Assembly: GCA_022695795.1 (NCBI GenBank)
Contig: MU404237.1
Span: 1 to 44,159, forward strand
Direction: 5' to 3'
Source: Biscogniauxia marginata
Lineage: Eukaryota; Ascomycota; Sordariomycetes; Xylariales; Xylariaceae
Length of the DNA stretch: 44,159 bases
Position 1 is the first letter of the stretch. Each line of letters begins with the position of its first letter. Shown here piece by piece: positions 1-12,236 of this stretch. Below the pieces are notes generated by a model. The model worked only from the letters and a program-made list of their open reading frames with translations, was not told where the DNA came from and ran no database searches. The position numbers and the translations under genes are program-made.

Positions 1-118
1 CAACAACCACACACAACAACCCAAACCACAACACCCCCCCCCCACCCCCACCCCCCCCCCCACCCCCACCCCACCCCCCCCCCCCCCCCCCCCCCGCCCC
101 CCGCGCCCCCCCCCCCGG
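1..118. repeat. Low-complexity A/C then poly-C tract at window start
   Basis: The first 36 bases are almost only A and C. They are followed by about 80 bases that are nearly all C, with single A or G interruptions. No gene reads through it. Such a tract is a common place for an assembly to stop, and the other end of the window carries a poly-G run, so this may be a contig edge. Confidence 0.9.
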
Positions 119-3100
119 CTATACATACACACATATATGATCAACCTCCTGTGTCCGAGTTCCAGCAAGAATCTGATAACTGATAAAGCTGTTTTATGAT
201 GTCACATACATGTTATACCAACAGCTCATAATTTCGGGCAGTCCAAACGATCCTGAGAGACCGGGCGTTTCCAATATTTACACCAAACTTACCCACATCC
301 TCGGAAGAGACCTAATACCTACTGTAGTGGCCATATGCCATACGAGTTTAATAAGAATGTCTTCCGCAGGTTTTAACTTGGCTTCCGTTTAGAAAAACCA
401 AGCATTTAGAAGCTTGCGGCATTTTGACTAAAACAAAATGAGTACATGCAGTAGTAGTATTACTTGCAAAGCGTGACCAATGCCCTCTTCCCTTTCCAAC
501 CCCCCCATGAATTGTCGTCGTTATCTTGAAACATGTTCAGTAGGGATTTAGTGCCGTGGAATTGGGAAATAATAATACTGCTTTAATAAAATTCGTACAG
601 ATCTCGAAACTCACTTGTCGTCTTTGACTGCAGGGGATTATAATATACTACTTATGATAGGTAAGCCGGGAGGGGGTGGAGGAGACTACTGTAAGGGCGA
701 CAGATATACTTTCCGTCTGTACTACTATGTAGGCCGATATATCCCTTTCGCCTGTTACATACATACATGTGATATCCTTGGTGAAGCTCTATACAATACC
801 TAATACCGATCTGTCCTTGGTAAACACGCCTCTAACTACAACCCTATGTTATACAATTGGTATTATAATAAACAAGCGCTGTGACCACGTACATGATGAT
901 CTTAATCCATTGCCATTTTTACACTACATGTTTGGCAACAAAAAATATATAGGCAAGTAGGTAGGTAATTGTGATATGTAGGCGTCTATCACCATACGGT
1001 GAACATTAGGCGATGTTTCCTTGATTCGGCTGTGTTTCATTTTGACGTCAAGGAGTTCCTAAGTTCTAGAACTTTAGGGGGAAAGGAGGGGAACAGCAAG
1101 GGTTATATATAACTCCACGTAGCGGCGTTGCAATTTTTGGTATCATCGCTCGTTCAACTAGGTAATCCATTCGTGAAGAATGATGACGATGAGAATCATA
1201 TCGGAAATGTGAGATGTGATTGGGAAAAAAGAATTAGGTAGAAACAGATGCGTGGATGTATGTGTATGGTTTCGCTTGTGTCTTCCCGGAGACGTAAGTT
1301 GGAATTGGATCCTTGATAGGGGTTCCCAGCTAGAAGATGTAACCGTTCGCTCGGTAACAATCCCGGCCCCTGGGGCTATGACAACCGAGCAGGTACGGTC
1401 AAGTAGGTCGGTAATTAGGTCAAGCACGTGAGGTGCACGCTGTAGACTTGATATGTAGTGTAGTGTACATAATAGGTAAGCGATGGCCGCGATGCTTGTT
1501 GCGATCGAAGCCCAACGCGCCATGGATCTAGTGTAAGTACAATCTGTTACATGGCGCGGCAGTAAAAGGTGCCAATATGTATCCTGTCCCTCATAAAAAG
1601 TTTTATAAGACGTTTGACTGAAGTGATCGGGCAGAGACAGTGACTAGGAACTATTGACCTTGTTTCGCGATTGTGCCTAACTACGTACATATAGCTAGAA
1701 TTGGCACCTATCATGAATGGTCCTATATGCACAGCAATCTTCCATGTCATAGGGATTGCTGTGTTTATCTCATTGGTTTAGGTAGGTACCTGGTTGTCTA
1801 CGCAGGCATCGCAAGGTTGACTGTCTCCCTACCTATAAACTGTAAGTGGGAATCATTGTAGGGTCGGTTACAGCTCCGACTCCAGCACAGCCAATCAGGG
1901 GCTGAGCAACTTCGAAAAATCCTGGCTGTATTATACCCCTAGGCTAATTAATAATTGAAAGGTGAGGGAGAAACTTCACGCGATGTAAAATTAATCGTGT
2001 TACCCGTGCTCCCAGAGCCGCGGTAAGGAATTTTTTGCGCGAGGCCCCGGAATAGGGAGAGAGATATGCATACGAAATGCACAGTACAGTTGGCACGTCG
2101 ACCGTTGGTCGCTTACCTACTTGGGCCTACAGCTACTGTGCTGTAGCTGCGTAGTAGACTGGACGCGCTTAAGAAGCGATCCTAGGGTAACCTGTGTATG
2201 TGGGCCAAGACCATTCCAGGGTCTGACAACTTGCAACATTCCCTCCGCCCGCCTAGGCCCTGGGGATTTCTTGAAGAACATCAAAATGTGCAATTGTCTA
2301 CACTAGTGTGGTGTAGAGGTGAGTAAACCAGGTTGCTGGTGGTGCTATCTTCGTCGATGCGTGTGGGGAAAGGAAAAGAAGATGGAATGTGGTTCGATTC
2401 TCTGCAGTTATGGACATCATACACACCTCCTTTAGCAGGTTTCTGTATATAGTATGATTTTTCATGCTCTACACAATTGCCGATGCCCTTTTCCATTAGA
2501 GAGGGAGTATTATGCGGGTTGGTCTAGATCAGATCAGCCGAGTGATCTATGCGGCACGGTTGGGCGATCTGCAGCTTCGCGACCGACACCATGCCCTGAA
2601 GGGCCATGAAGTCATGCTTTCTGCCCTCGTACGTCCCTACATACTGTACATATGCCTGTGATGCATAACACAGCAGCATACCATCATGATGCGCATGTGC
2701 GTTGCTGAGGGTGGCGGGCGATCTGTTGTGCTCCCTCAAGAGTGGCGGGGAATCCCTAAGGGATGGATTTCAACCCCGGGCTCTCGGTGTCAAGTGGATA
2801 GAGTGAGGCTTGCGCTGGTCTGCCTGGGCCTTCCATACTACATTGCAATGGCCTCGGCCTTAGAGAGTGCGCCACCATGCAGACAGTGCTCTTGCAGTCC
2901 GGGCCAGTCCGGGCCAGAGTCCGACTCAGGAGGGTAATTTACGTCGTACGTGGCTTGAAGATGGATTTCTTGTGTACGTTGGAGATGCTATAGATGGAAA
3001 CCACAGTACGACATCACGGCACCAACTCTTCAGATGGAGTGACAAAACAGCTGCAAGTAAGCAGTATGTGGTCAGCTGTTAACCGCCTTAGAGACAGCGC

Positions 3101-6100
3101 AGGAATTGGGTTTGCCTTTGCAAGTACATCCATGATGTAGTGAATCAGTTATCGTGCTATGTTAGCCACTGTGAAGAACTTGGAAGCGAACGAGCTAGTT
3201 AGCCGATGGAGACCATTCATCACTTTATAGAGAATAAAAGACATGGCCCTAGCGGGATTTCTTCGTCTTTCGGACTATCTCAGCCACCTGAGAGTAAGCA
3301 ACAAGTCGGGAGCGAGAGCGGAGGACGAAAAATAAGTCCGCGAAAGTACCGTACTTAAATCACATCCCGATTAGAAGCAATTTCCGCGAACTTGGTTCGT
3401 CACTGTCGCAGCTTACAAGATAGCAAGATTAAAGGCGCGATGCAGCCACGGCGGAATATGCGCCAAAAACAAGTTATGACAGGGTAGACCGTTTGTAGTT
3501 ACTTAACCTAGTTTTCTATCTAAATTCCACATACATGTAACAATGTTCTATCCTGTAGAGCTAAGTTAGACATTGGGAACATCAACGTAGGATTTAGAAG
3601 ACACTAATCTACCTATTGCTCCGGTCGTGTGCAATTGCTGTTCTTGCGTCGATAGATAGTCTCTCCTTTTCAAAATGACTTGCACACAACACATCACCAC
3701 CACCTCTTATTAGCCTCCCCCAACGAAGCCATCTTCAGACTAGTACTATGCGGCTTCGTTGCTTTAGGCATGACTCGTCCTAAGATCGTTGTAAAGAAGG
3801 AGCCAAGAAACCTTTTTAACTTTCAACGGCCCCAGCCGAGTAGAGAGTCCGGGCATGCCACGAGGCCTCTCTCTTTGATAAGCTCCGAGATCAGCCATGA
3901 TCTCCTACATATGATTCCCGAAGAGTAAGGTCGTATTCTGTCTAACACGTGCGATAAGGATCTCCACGCCTTGTGGATTGTGCCCCCATCCTCTCTCCCC
4001 TCTCCCCCTTATAGTCCGTGCCTGAACTATTTACGTTAGTTCAGCTGGACGGGCGCGGCGAGGACGGGAGTGATTTAGGTACATACATAGTGTAGTTCAA
4101 CTCCAGCCATCATCCCAGCTCCCAGCACCGGTGGGTGGGTGATCTTGGATCGCCCAAACTGGAGGCGCTGGCTTCAGCCTCTGGTTGGTCGTGCTCGACA
4201 TCCTCTCTGTGAGAATCGCACGTCAGCCGTTCCTTCGATCTTGAAGAAGGGGGGGGGGAGGAAGGGGAGGGTAAGATGTGACAAATCAGACGAGTCACAA
4301 CTCGCAGCAGCACCGAGGAGGTTGCTATCCGGTGATGACTTGTGCGTATGCAGGTATATGGGGAAAAAAGACTATGCAGGTCGTAGGATTTTTCTCTTTG
4401 GAGGGTGTGTATGCAGCAAGTAGGTAGGCCAATTTGGTCCATTATTTTGGCATGCAGTTTGGGTTTCATTCGAGGCAACCTCCGGCAGGGGACTAAGTCA
4501 CCGGTGGTGGTTCATCGCCAATTGAGCTTGGCGATTGGGCTCATCACGATCATATCTGCCGGTGCTGCCCAATCGTAGATGCTAGATTGAGATAAACTAC
4601 TGTAGAAGATGGCTTGCATACCTTACTCTAGGTATGTAATACCTGCGTATCATATCATGCTTTGATCCTCTTCTTCCTGCTCGGCTTCTCCCCTCAGATC
4701 TATGGTCTAACGATGGAGAGATTTGGCTTTCTGATTTCGATATAAGTGGCAGGGGTAGGTAGGCATCAAGAAGGATGGACAAACCAGGTATACATATAGT
4801 TTGGCAGACGATATACCATGTGCAACATTCACCGACTAATCTCGGCAGTGGTTAGAAGGCCACCTACCATTTGAGTCATATAATGCATGGTGGTATGTCT
4901 GGTATAGAGCACAAAGCTACAGGAGGTGCATCAGTCAAGACGCTATTAACAGATCTGGCACCGATGTGAATGAGAACATGCACCAGAATCCTAACGGTCT
5001 GCTATACCTACAGGAAACCCTGCGGAATAAACCGCCTGATATGGATTGCCATGCAGTTGTTAGTCCACATCGAGCCCCTAAACGACAAGACGACAACGAA
5101 ATAGGAAAACATCGATTCGTAACTTTGGGTTTGATATTCCGTACGTGGGCCGTACATGGGCATGAATGTTGTTTGTTATGCGAGTCGGGCATTTAATTCA
5201 AATCGATCTACTCACACTCGAATACATTCCACCGTACAGAGTGTGACACATGTAGGTTATATCTCACTGCATAACATACGTCCTGTCTTAAGCAATTGGT
5301 ACCGACACCACATGTAACATTAAACATCACAACATCAACAACGCTGGAAACCTTCATTGTGGAACCCAAGATTCACGATAAGTTTTTTTTATAAGTTTGG
5401 GTCGAAGATCCATATTTAAATATCCGAGCTAGAGGCTGATGAGTGTCGAAGGTCTCTCTTTAACTTCGCAGAGGCTTTGAGGGTTTTTTGTTGTTGCTTG
5501 GTCTTGGCCCTGGAGATTCCCGCAGCCCCATGATGATAAATTAACACAGAATGCATAATGCGCGTAATAATGGAAAGGGAGACATTCCTCCCCCAAAAAT
5601 GGCCTTGACACTTCAACCTTGCTTGGCCCTCTCCTCTTCTGCCCATTAACTGTCTGTGCGGTGCAGCACCTCGGCCATTCTTTGCCCCTGGTTATTTGTG
5701 TTATCGATGCGGATCTAATGACTGACTACCTACGTAGGTATTTACAGGGTGTTGCTTGAAACTTAGTGATCTGCTGGTACGTTGTGTATTGAGTTAATTG
5801 TAGAAAGACTGTTCTGTATATAGGTACTGGAGGAGTTGATGATGCCGCAAGGGTTAAAAAAAAAAGAAAGAAAAAGAAACGAGAAGCAACCTAAGAACGA
5901 AATAAAAAATAGTACAAGGTTACTAGTCGCAGAGTGTACTGTGCACCTACCTGTAAGTTCCATACCTTGACCATGTAAGAGCGGATGAGCAAGTGATTTA
6001 GCAGAAGGAAGAGAGCCTTTAGCTGGTCCCTGCCCTAGCACTTAACCTAGCTACATAACTGACGGGACACTGGGCCGGGCGTGGTGTCAAACATGACAAA

Positions 6101-6794
6101 GTACCGTTCTGTCCAAGAAGCCCCACATGACCCGGTTTCTTGGGTAGCACTGCTGCTATCGCACCGCCTGCCAGTACCTCGCCCTTTCATCTCATCAGTC
6201 ACCCGGTACTTGATCTAGCACAAACCCCTGGTCTTTGCATCCCTGCAGGAAGGACCAGCTCTGGATCTGTGCACAGTGCCAATACGGTCTCTTGGACTCA
6301 GGCCTGGGCCGAGACTACCTGGGTAGGTAACCTGTAGGCCGACACTTACACGCTACGCCTGCTAAGCAACAAGCAAGATACGCTTCTCCCAACCCCAGCG
6401 TCCAAGCCAGCACCTAACCCTTCTTTTTATCCACCCTGTCACTACTGAATTGACTTTTTTGCTATACCGACAAACTCCTGCGCTTACGCTTGGGCTTCCA
6501 ACGGCCTCTTCCGGTCTGTTCATTGCATTTGGTCTCGTCGTAACAGCCCGCTGTATAGCACGGGTACACGCGCACGACAGAAAGAAGGGCTCATGGCGTT
6601 GTGGACGCGCATGTCTTGACTCACCAGCAAGCCGTCATCAACCTCTCGCGTCCTCCCGCACCGTTGTGAAGCCATTCCCGCCTACAGTGTACGCTCCTCT
6701 CTGATCGATAATCCTGCCACCCGTTTTCGACGCTCAATGCATCCTTCAATCGCTTTCCAACTCAGCAGGCTCTGTTCTGCCCTGCCGTAGAGAG
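119..6794. other. Long stretch without a supportable gene
   Basis: I see no open frame with recognisable protein sequence on either strand; open frames are short and overlap in several frames. The stretch holds scattered TAGGTA/TACCTA-type motifs (for example near 958, 1780, 4755 and 5730), a CRE-like palindrome TGACGTCA at 1043-1050, and a 10-bp tandem unit repeated 2.3 times at 2895-2917. The last few hundred bases, pyrimidine-rich and with short open frames, are probably the promoter and leader of the RasGEF gene that starts at 6795. A 52-codon frame at 3770-3928 was considered, but nothing backs it. Confidence 0.6.
1043..1050. promoter_or_regulatory. CRE-like TGACGTCA palindrome
   Basis: This is a perfect 8-bp bZIP-type palindrome. 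No gene start lies within several kilobases downstream, so any regulatory role is unproven. A second copy is at 37286-37293. Confidence 0.25.
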
Positions 6795-9700
6795 ATGGAG
6801 TCTGGTGCGCTAGGATTCCACCTTCTGAGCCCCACGTCGTCGAACCCGAATCCGAATCCAGACGCTCGCCATGCTCCGAGGAAGGACCTGTCGACGAGAC
6901 GAGGGAAGTCACTGAAGATCGTTGGTCGGGGCGCGAAGTCGCGATGGTCACCACCATCTGGAAGCAATGCCGACAAGTCCGTACGGTCTAAATCCAAAGC
7001 GCGTATATCTCCTATCGCTGGTTCGAAGCCGTTGGTGCCCGCTGGCGAGAGAATGCCTGGAGATCAGGATGGGATCAGAAACAAGAAAGACGCGGATGGC
7101 GAGAAACCGACTATAACGCCCGATGGGGGCTCGGCCGGCCGAGAGGGGAGACATTTTACTGTTGCTAACGTGGGCAACAATGGCCAGATTTTTCTGAGGT
7201 AAGTTGCTGCCCTTTGGGTGACCTACACATTCATATGCTGGGAGGGCTCCGGGATAGGAGCTCCATCAAGTACCCAAGAGCTCGGATAATTGTCTCGAAA
7301 ACTAACTGTCGCACGTAGACCTTCTGTACGGCCAGCGAACCAGAGATATCCTCAGCCGCCATTCGTTTTTCCCATTACGCCGCCAGGCACTGCGGGCTTG
7401 GACCCTCTGGCCCACAGCGAAGGGAGAGGCGACGAAATGAGTGAGCTTCATGGTAGCCGGTTCACCCCGACACCCTTGACGGATTCTTCATCTCTAGAAA
7501 TGGCACGGAAAAGAGCTTATTTCGATTACAAAACAGGATCGACAAACCGCCACCGACGGGCCATGTCTGACTCGACAATCCAGGATGTGAGCTTGGCGCA
7601 GGAGGAAGAGGCTGGCGCTTTTAAGGTCGTTATATCGAAACCACAAGATGGAACGAAAGCGAAGACCGCCGAAGACGTCAATCCAGATCCGAATACCCTT
7701 CTGCAGATTTCGATACCTTCTTGGAAGCTAGGCACTCCGCGATTCACCCTAAGAGGGACGCCTATCATTCGGGGCTCGTCCTATGCGCCAACAGAAGATA
7801 TGCGGTCGAGTAACCTTTCGTACTTCCGCAACTCGCCGCGCGAACAAAATGCACTTCGTCCTGAAGCACTCGACTCTGGAAAAGCAAGCCCGCTTACCCC
7901 CCCTCACGTTCAGCTTCCTTCGCCAGGCCTCCTGAGTCCCTCTACTATTACCTCGCCTAAGTTTCCACTGCTCATGCGCTCGACGTACTTGTCAACACAT
8001 TTGGTTATTGAGCCTGCCATGTTCGACTCCCTAACCTTTAAACCAACTTGCGATGATCGGTCCATCGTACGTTATTCGCCAAATACGAATGCTGTAACAG
8101 CAGCTACACCCCCCAGGCTTGTTGCAGAGATCACATCTCCCAGTTTTCTCGATTACGAGCTAATATCTGACTTCTTCCTCACTTTTCGCTCATATCTCGA
8201 GACGTCGGATCTGCTCCGGATGCTAATTGCTAGGCTTCGATGGGCTTTATCTCGCGATGATGAGATCGGAATGGTGGTTAAAGTGAGAACGTTTGTGGCT
8301 ATCAGGCATTGGATTCTGAATTACTTCGTAGACGATTTTGTCGTCGACTATCAACTCCGCGTCACGTTTTGTAACCTCCTCAACGACTTTGCTGAAGAAT
8401 TGTCTGCGGATCAGCCCGGAGGAAAGGTTCCGCTGAAAATATTGGGCGAGCTGAAGAAGTGCTGGAGAAGAGTGTGCGCACAATACTGGGATGGTCCTGA
8501 ATTTGAATCTTCGTTGGGTCCCGAAATTCCTATTGCCCCTGGAGGAATTGCTGGCCACAGGGACCCTAGTCTAGACCCAAGTTTCTGGGAGACGGATTCG
8601 GAGGAGCCTCCACAGCTCTCTGGTGTTCAACTCCCCGACAGAGACTCGCAGACAGACCATAGCTTTTACGCTGACGTATCGAGGGCTGGCCATCTCGATT
8701 CATTCTTCCTAGGCGGGGATCGGCCATCAACGCCTGAGGGACGACCTAACAACTTGGAGAGGCAGCAGACTTCGCCAACAAGTATTTCAAGCGTTGATGT
8801 TGTCTCCTGCTCATTTCCAACCAAGGGGCTACGAATGGGCGACCCGAACTCGAGTTTACCCCTAGGAGCGCATCCTGTCGACCCTAGTTCAATCTACACC
8901 TATGCGGATCCTATTGCCTCTACACCTCGTGCCTTGACAGGTAAACGTGTACATCCGCATACATCGCATAAGCGCAACAATAGTCTGACTGACTCGTTGA
9001 GAGAGCATGGGACGATAACAGAAAAGGTTTTGTACAAAAATGCCGAATTTCTGCTCACTCTCCCCTACGCAGGTAGTCTTGTACGGGGTAATCTCATGCC
9101 GCCAGGCCAAGCCATCGTCGACATGGATGCTCCAGATAGCGGTAGAGCTAGTCGAATGACTACAATTTTCCAGCCACAACAGGTAGCTACGCCGAAGCAA
9201 AAAACAGCAGCATCGGCAATGTCGGGCCAGGGTATGAAAAAACTCCTTGGAAGCGTCCGGAGGGCCCTGAGCACGAGAGGCCAAGGTATCATACCAACCC
9301 AAGGTGGCTTCATCGACATTGCACCTCTTGGTCCTCGAGGTGCGACAACGAATAGGCTTCCGGGTACAGCAATCGTACCAGAGGCAACACGTCCTCGCGC
9401 GAATGGCGTTAGGCAGCGACTCCGTATTGATATATTGGGGGCCGAAGTTGCTGAAGACTTCCAGAAAGCAGTCCAGGAGGACGCCGCTGAAGCGAGGGCT
9501 GAAGACGATCCTAATGGAAGTTCTATTGTCGATGTTAAGTACTCTGCAGCTCACTTAGACTCCTCATTTGAACTTCGGCCCGAGAGTGATGTTGCAATTA
9601 CACCAGGGAGCAAGTCTATTGTTATTGTTGATGGAACCATGCCCGAAGAGGATTCAGTCATGACAGGCGCTTTTCTAGGCGTAAATCCGTCTGTCGAGGC

Positions 9701-12236
9701 TTTCGCGGAGAACATGATGGCAAATAGCTCCGGAAATCCGACACCGCCAATCACGCCCCCAGGTCAGGAGGTTCGGGGGAATACTCCAAGGAGGTCTTCG
9801 TTTACTCTTGCTCGACCCTTATTAGACTCTGCCATAGCCAGTCCTCCATTACCGCCCTTTGTTCCTGACATGGCCACGCTGAGATCCAGCCGTCTATCGG
9901 AAGATAGCGATGCACACGCTCACCCGTCGGTCGATATTCTCCATAAGTCGTCAAACAAACCGCCGCTAAGCTACGCAAGGCAGCATAAGAGACAACAGTC
10001 AAGCCGCAGCTATCGATCCAAAGGCTCCACCGCCCACCGACGATGGGCCTCATTCCAGAGTGGTATGGCGGCACAGTCAACAATCAGAAGCTTTGACGCA
10101 ACTTCGTACTCGGGGAGCTTGGCCAGATCTGAAATTATGCCTCCTCCTTTGAGAGTTATTCGTAGAAAACCAGGTGGTGATCTTCGAGGCGCTACAAACA
10201 TGGCTGATCTTGACGGCCTACCACTGCAAAGATCACGATCCGTTGGCTCGCTTACAACGTACTCTGAATCGCTGCGAAGTTCATATCTTCGTAGTCCAAT
10301 GCGGGGTTCAAGCGATTTCGTTGATGTTGTTAGCAGCGATTATTCCCAGAACCGTGGCGAGGTGTTTTCTTTAGGAGCCATGGCTGAACCGGCTCCCAAA
10401 CCCCCAATTTCTCTCTTCAGCACTCACTCGTCGAAGCCCGTTATGCCTCCTTCCTTTGAGGCCGAAGCGCAGAAGCTCGCCCAAATCCCGGACGATGTCG
10501 ATGATGATGGAGGCGTAGAGTCTGCTCTTCTGAAACTCGAAGGAAAATATCGGAGAAAAGTCGCTAAGCTCTCAATGGAACCTCTAAAGATTCCCACCCA
10601 GGACCTCGAAAATATTAGAGCCGGATCTACTCCAACACCTAAAGGGGAACCGGTCAAGAAGGAGAAACTGAAGCACCGGCATCAACATGTTGTCAAGGAA
10701 GATGTGCCCGTGATATCACCGATCGAAGATGATGACCTTCCAATGGGAACGGATGGGCAGTTGCAGGCTCCCCGACACTCCGAAGTGAGCTCGTTCTTTT
10801 CAGAAGACTCGAGGGAATCTTACAACTCAATACCGCTACTCGACAGAGGGTTAATGGATGATGGTCCTAGCAAGCCAAGAGCTCGGGCATGGACAAACCA
10901 ATCCATACTCGAAGGCCCGGACACGCCCGAGGAAAGGGACCAGCCAATTATCCATTCACCTCTGCACCCGTCCTATGAATTTGTCACGAAAACCGAGAGC
11001 ATGGACAAGATCGAACCGGGGCAGACCGCCCCGAAACCGGAAAGGGGCCATTCATTCCTTGACGTCGAAAGCGACAAGGACTCCGAGCTGTCGTCGGAAC
11101 TTTCAGGCGAGATGATCGAAGAAGACGAGTATATACCTTCCAAACCACATCCTCCGAGGAAGGACAGCTCTAGCCCTACGCGCCCGGTACCACATACCAT
11201 AGGCGAGACGCGACATAGCTTGAACGATGCTAGCTCCCGCGAAATAACTCTTATACAGGCTCTTCGGATGTCACCAGAGGCGGCACGAGTTCCACAGCTT
11301 CACGAACGGCAGCTTTGGTCTCAAAAACCGTTACCACCAACCCCCGATACGACGCCGACGGCTGCCATGTACAACAATGGGTTCGGCTCGTCTTCCGACC
11401 CCACTGGCAAGGTATTCCGTAACGGATCAAAGCTTGCGGATGAACGCAAGTCTTCTGCTCATCTGCCCTTCATACTTGCCTTCGACTCCGAAGTACTCGC
11501 GCAGCAATTCACGTTGATCGAAAAAGACGCTCTAAACGAAGTTGATTGGAAGGAGCTCATCGACATGAGGTGGAAGAACTCCACAAATGACTCCCGCTCT
11601 TGGGTCGATTTTCTCCGTAATACTGATGCCCGTGGAGTTGAAGTAGTCATCGCTCGGTTCAATATTATGGTCAAATGGGCTATTTCGGAAATCGTGCTGA
11701 CTCAGAATTTGGAGGAGCGGGCTCGCTGCATTATTAAGTTCCTTCACATTGCTGCCCATTGCAGACGATATCGAAACTTTGCAACTATGAGTCAGATCGT
11801 CTTCGCCCTAACTTCGAACGAGATCGCAAGACTAAGCAAGACTTGGGCCATGATTCCGCCGGCTGATCAGAAGACTATGGTCGATCTAGAGACCCTTGTT
11901 TCACCAACAAAGAATTTCTACAACCTTCGAGCCGAGATGGAAGGCGGCGGCACTGCGAATGACCCTGGATGCATCCCATTTGTTGGCATATATACTCACG
12001 ACCTACTCTTCAACTCGCAACGGCCCTCCGAGATCGCCAGCTCACCGACAACGGCGCCTTTGGTTAATTTTGAACGTTGTCGCATTGCCGCCTCGGTAGT
12101 GAAAACGCTACTTCGGCTACTGGAAGCTAGTACTTACTACCAATTCCAACCCATCGAAGGCATCACGGAACGCTGCTTGTGGATGGGTGCTTTGAGCGAT
12201 GATGAGATTCGAAGTCGCTCGGAGAGTCTAGAGTAG
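6795..12236 (+). CDS. LTE1: RasGEF-domain protein, LTE1-like guanine nucleotide exchange factor
   Basis: Two exons, 6795-7198 and 7319-12236, encode about 1773 residues. The 120-nt intron has a GTAAGT donor, an ACTAAC branch-type site and a CACGTAG acceptor, and it joins an AG+A arginine codon in frame. A RasGEF N-terminal (REM) module lies at about residues 355-495. A catalytic CDC25-type RasGEF domain forms the C-terminus at about 1515-1773, including stretches such as WVDFLRNTDARGVEVVIARF and FVGIYTHDLLF. The roughly 1000 residues between them are Ser/Pro-rich, probably disordered, and rich in phosphorylatable S/TP sites. This order, with REM and GEF modules far apart, is typical of Lte1, which in budding yeast acts at the bud cortex to promote mitotic exit through Tem1/Bfa1 control. 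Its role in hyphal fungi is less certain. Start choice: the first ATG of exon 1, ahead of continuous Ser/Pro-rich coding sequence. Confidence 0.88.

Noticed and set aside
3770..3928. 52-codon frame that might continue over an intron at about 3926-4013
   Set aside because: The spliced frame stops after a few codons, and no family is recognisable.
5435..5455. Hammerhead-ribozyme-like core (CTGATGAG ... CGAA)
   Set aside because: The invariant GAAA is not present (CGAAGG instead), and I see no flanking stems I/III.
8889..9554. 221-codon minus-strand frame inside the RasGEF gene
   Set aside because: It is antisense to a long continuous plus-strand coding frame and has no domain of its own.
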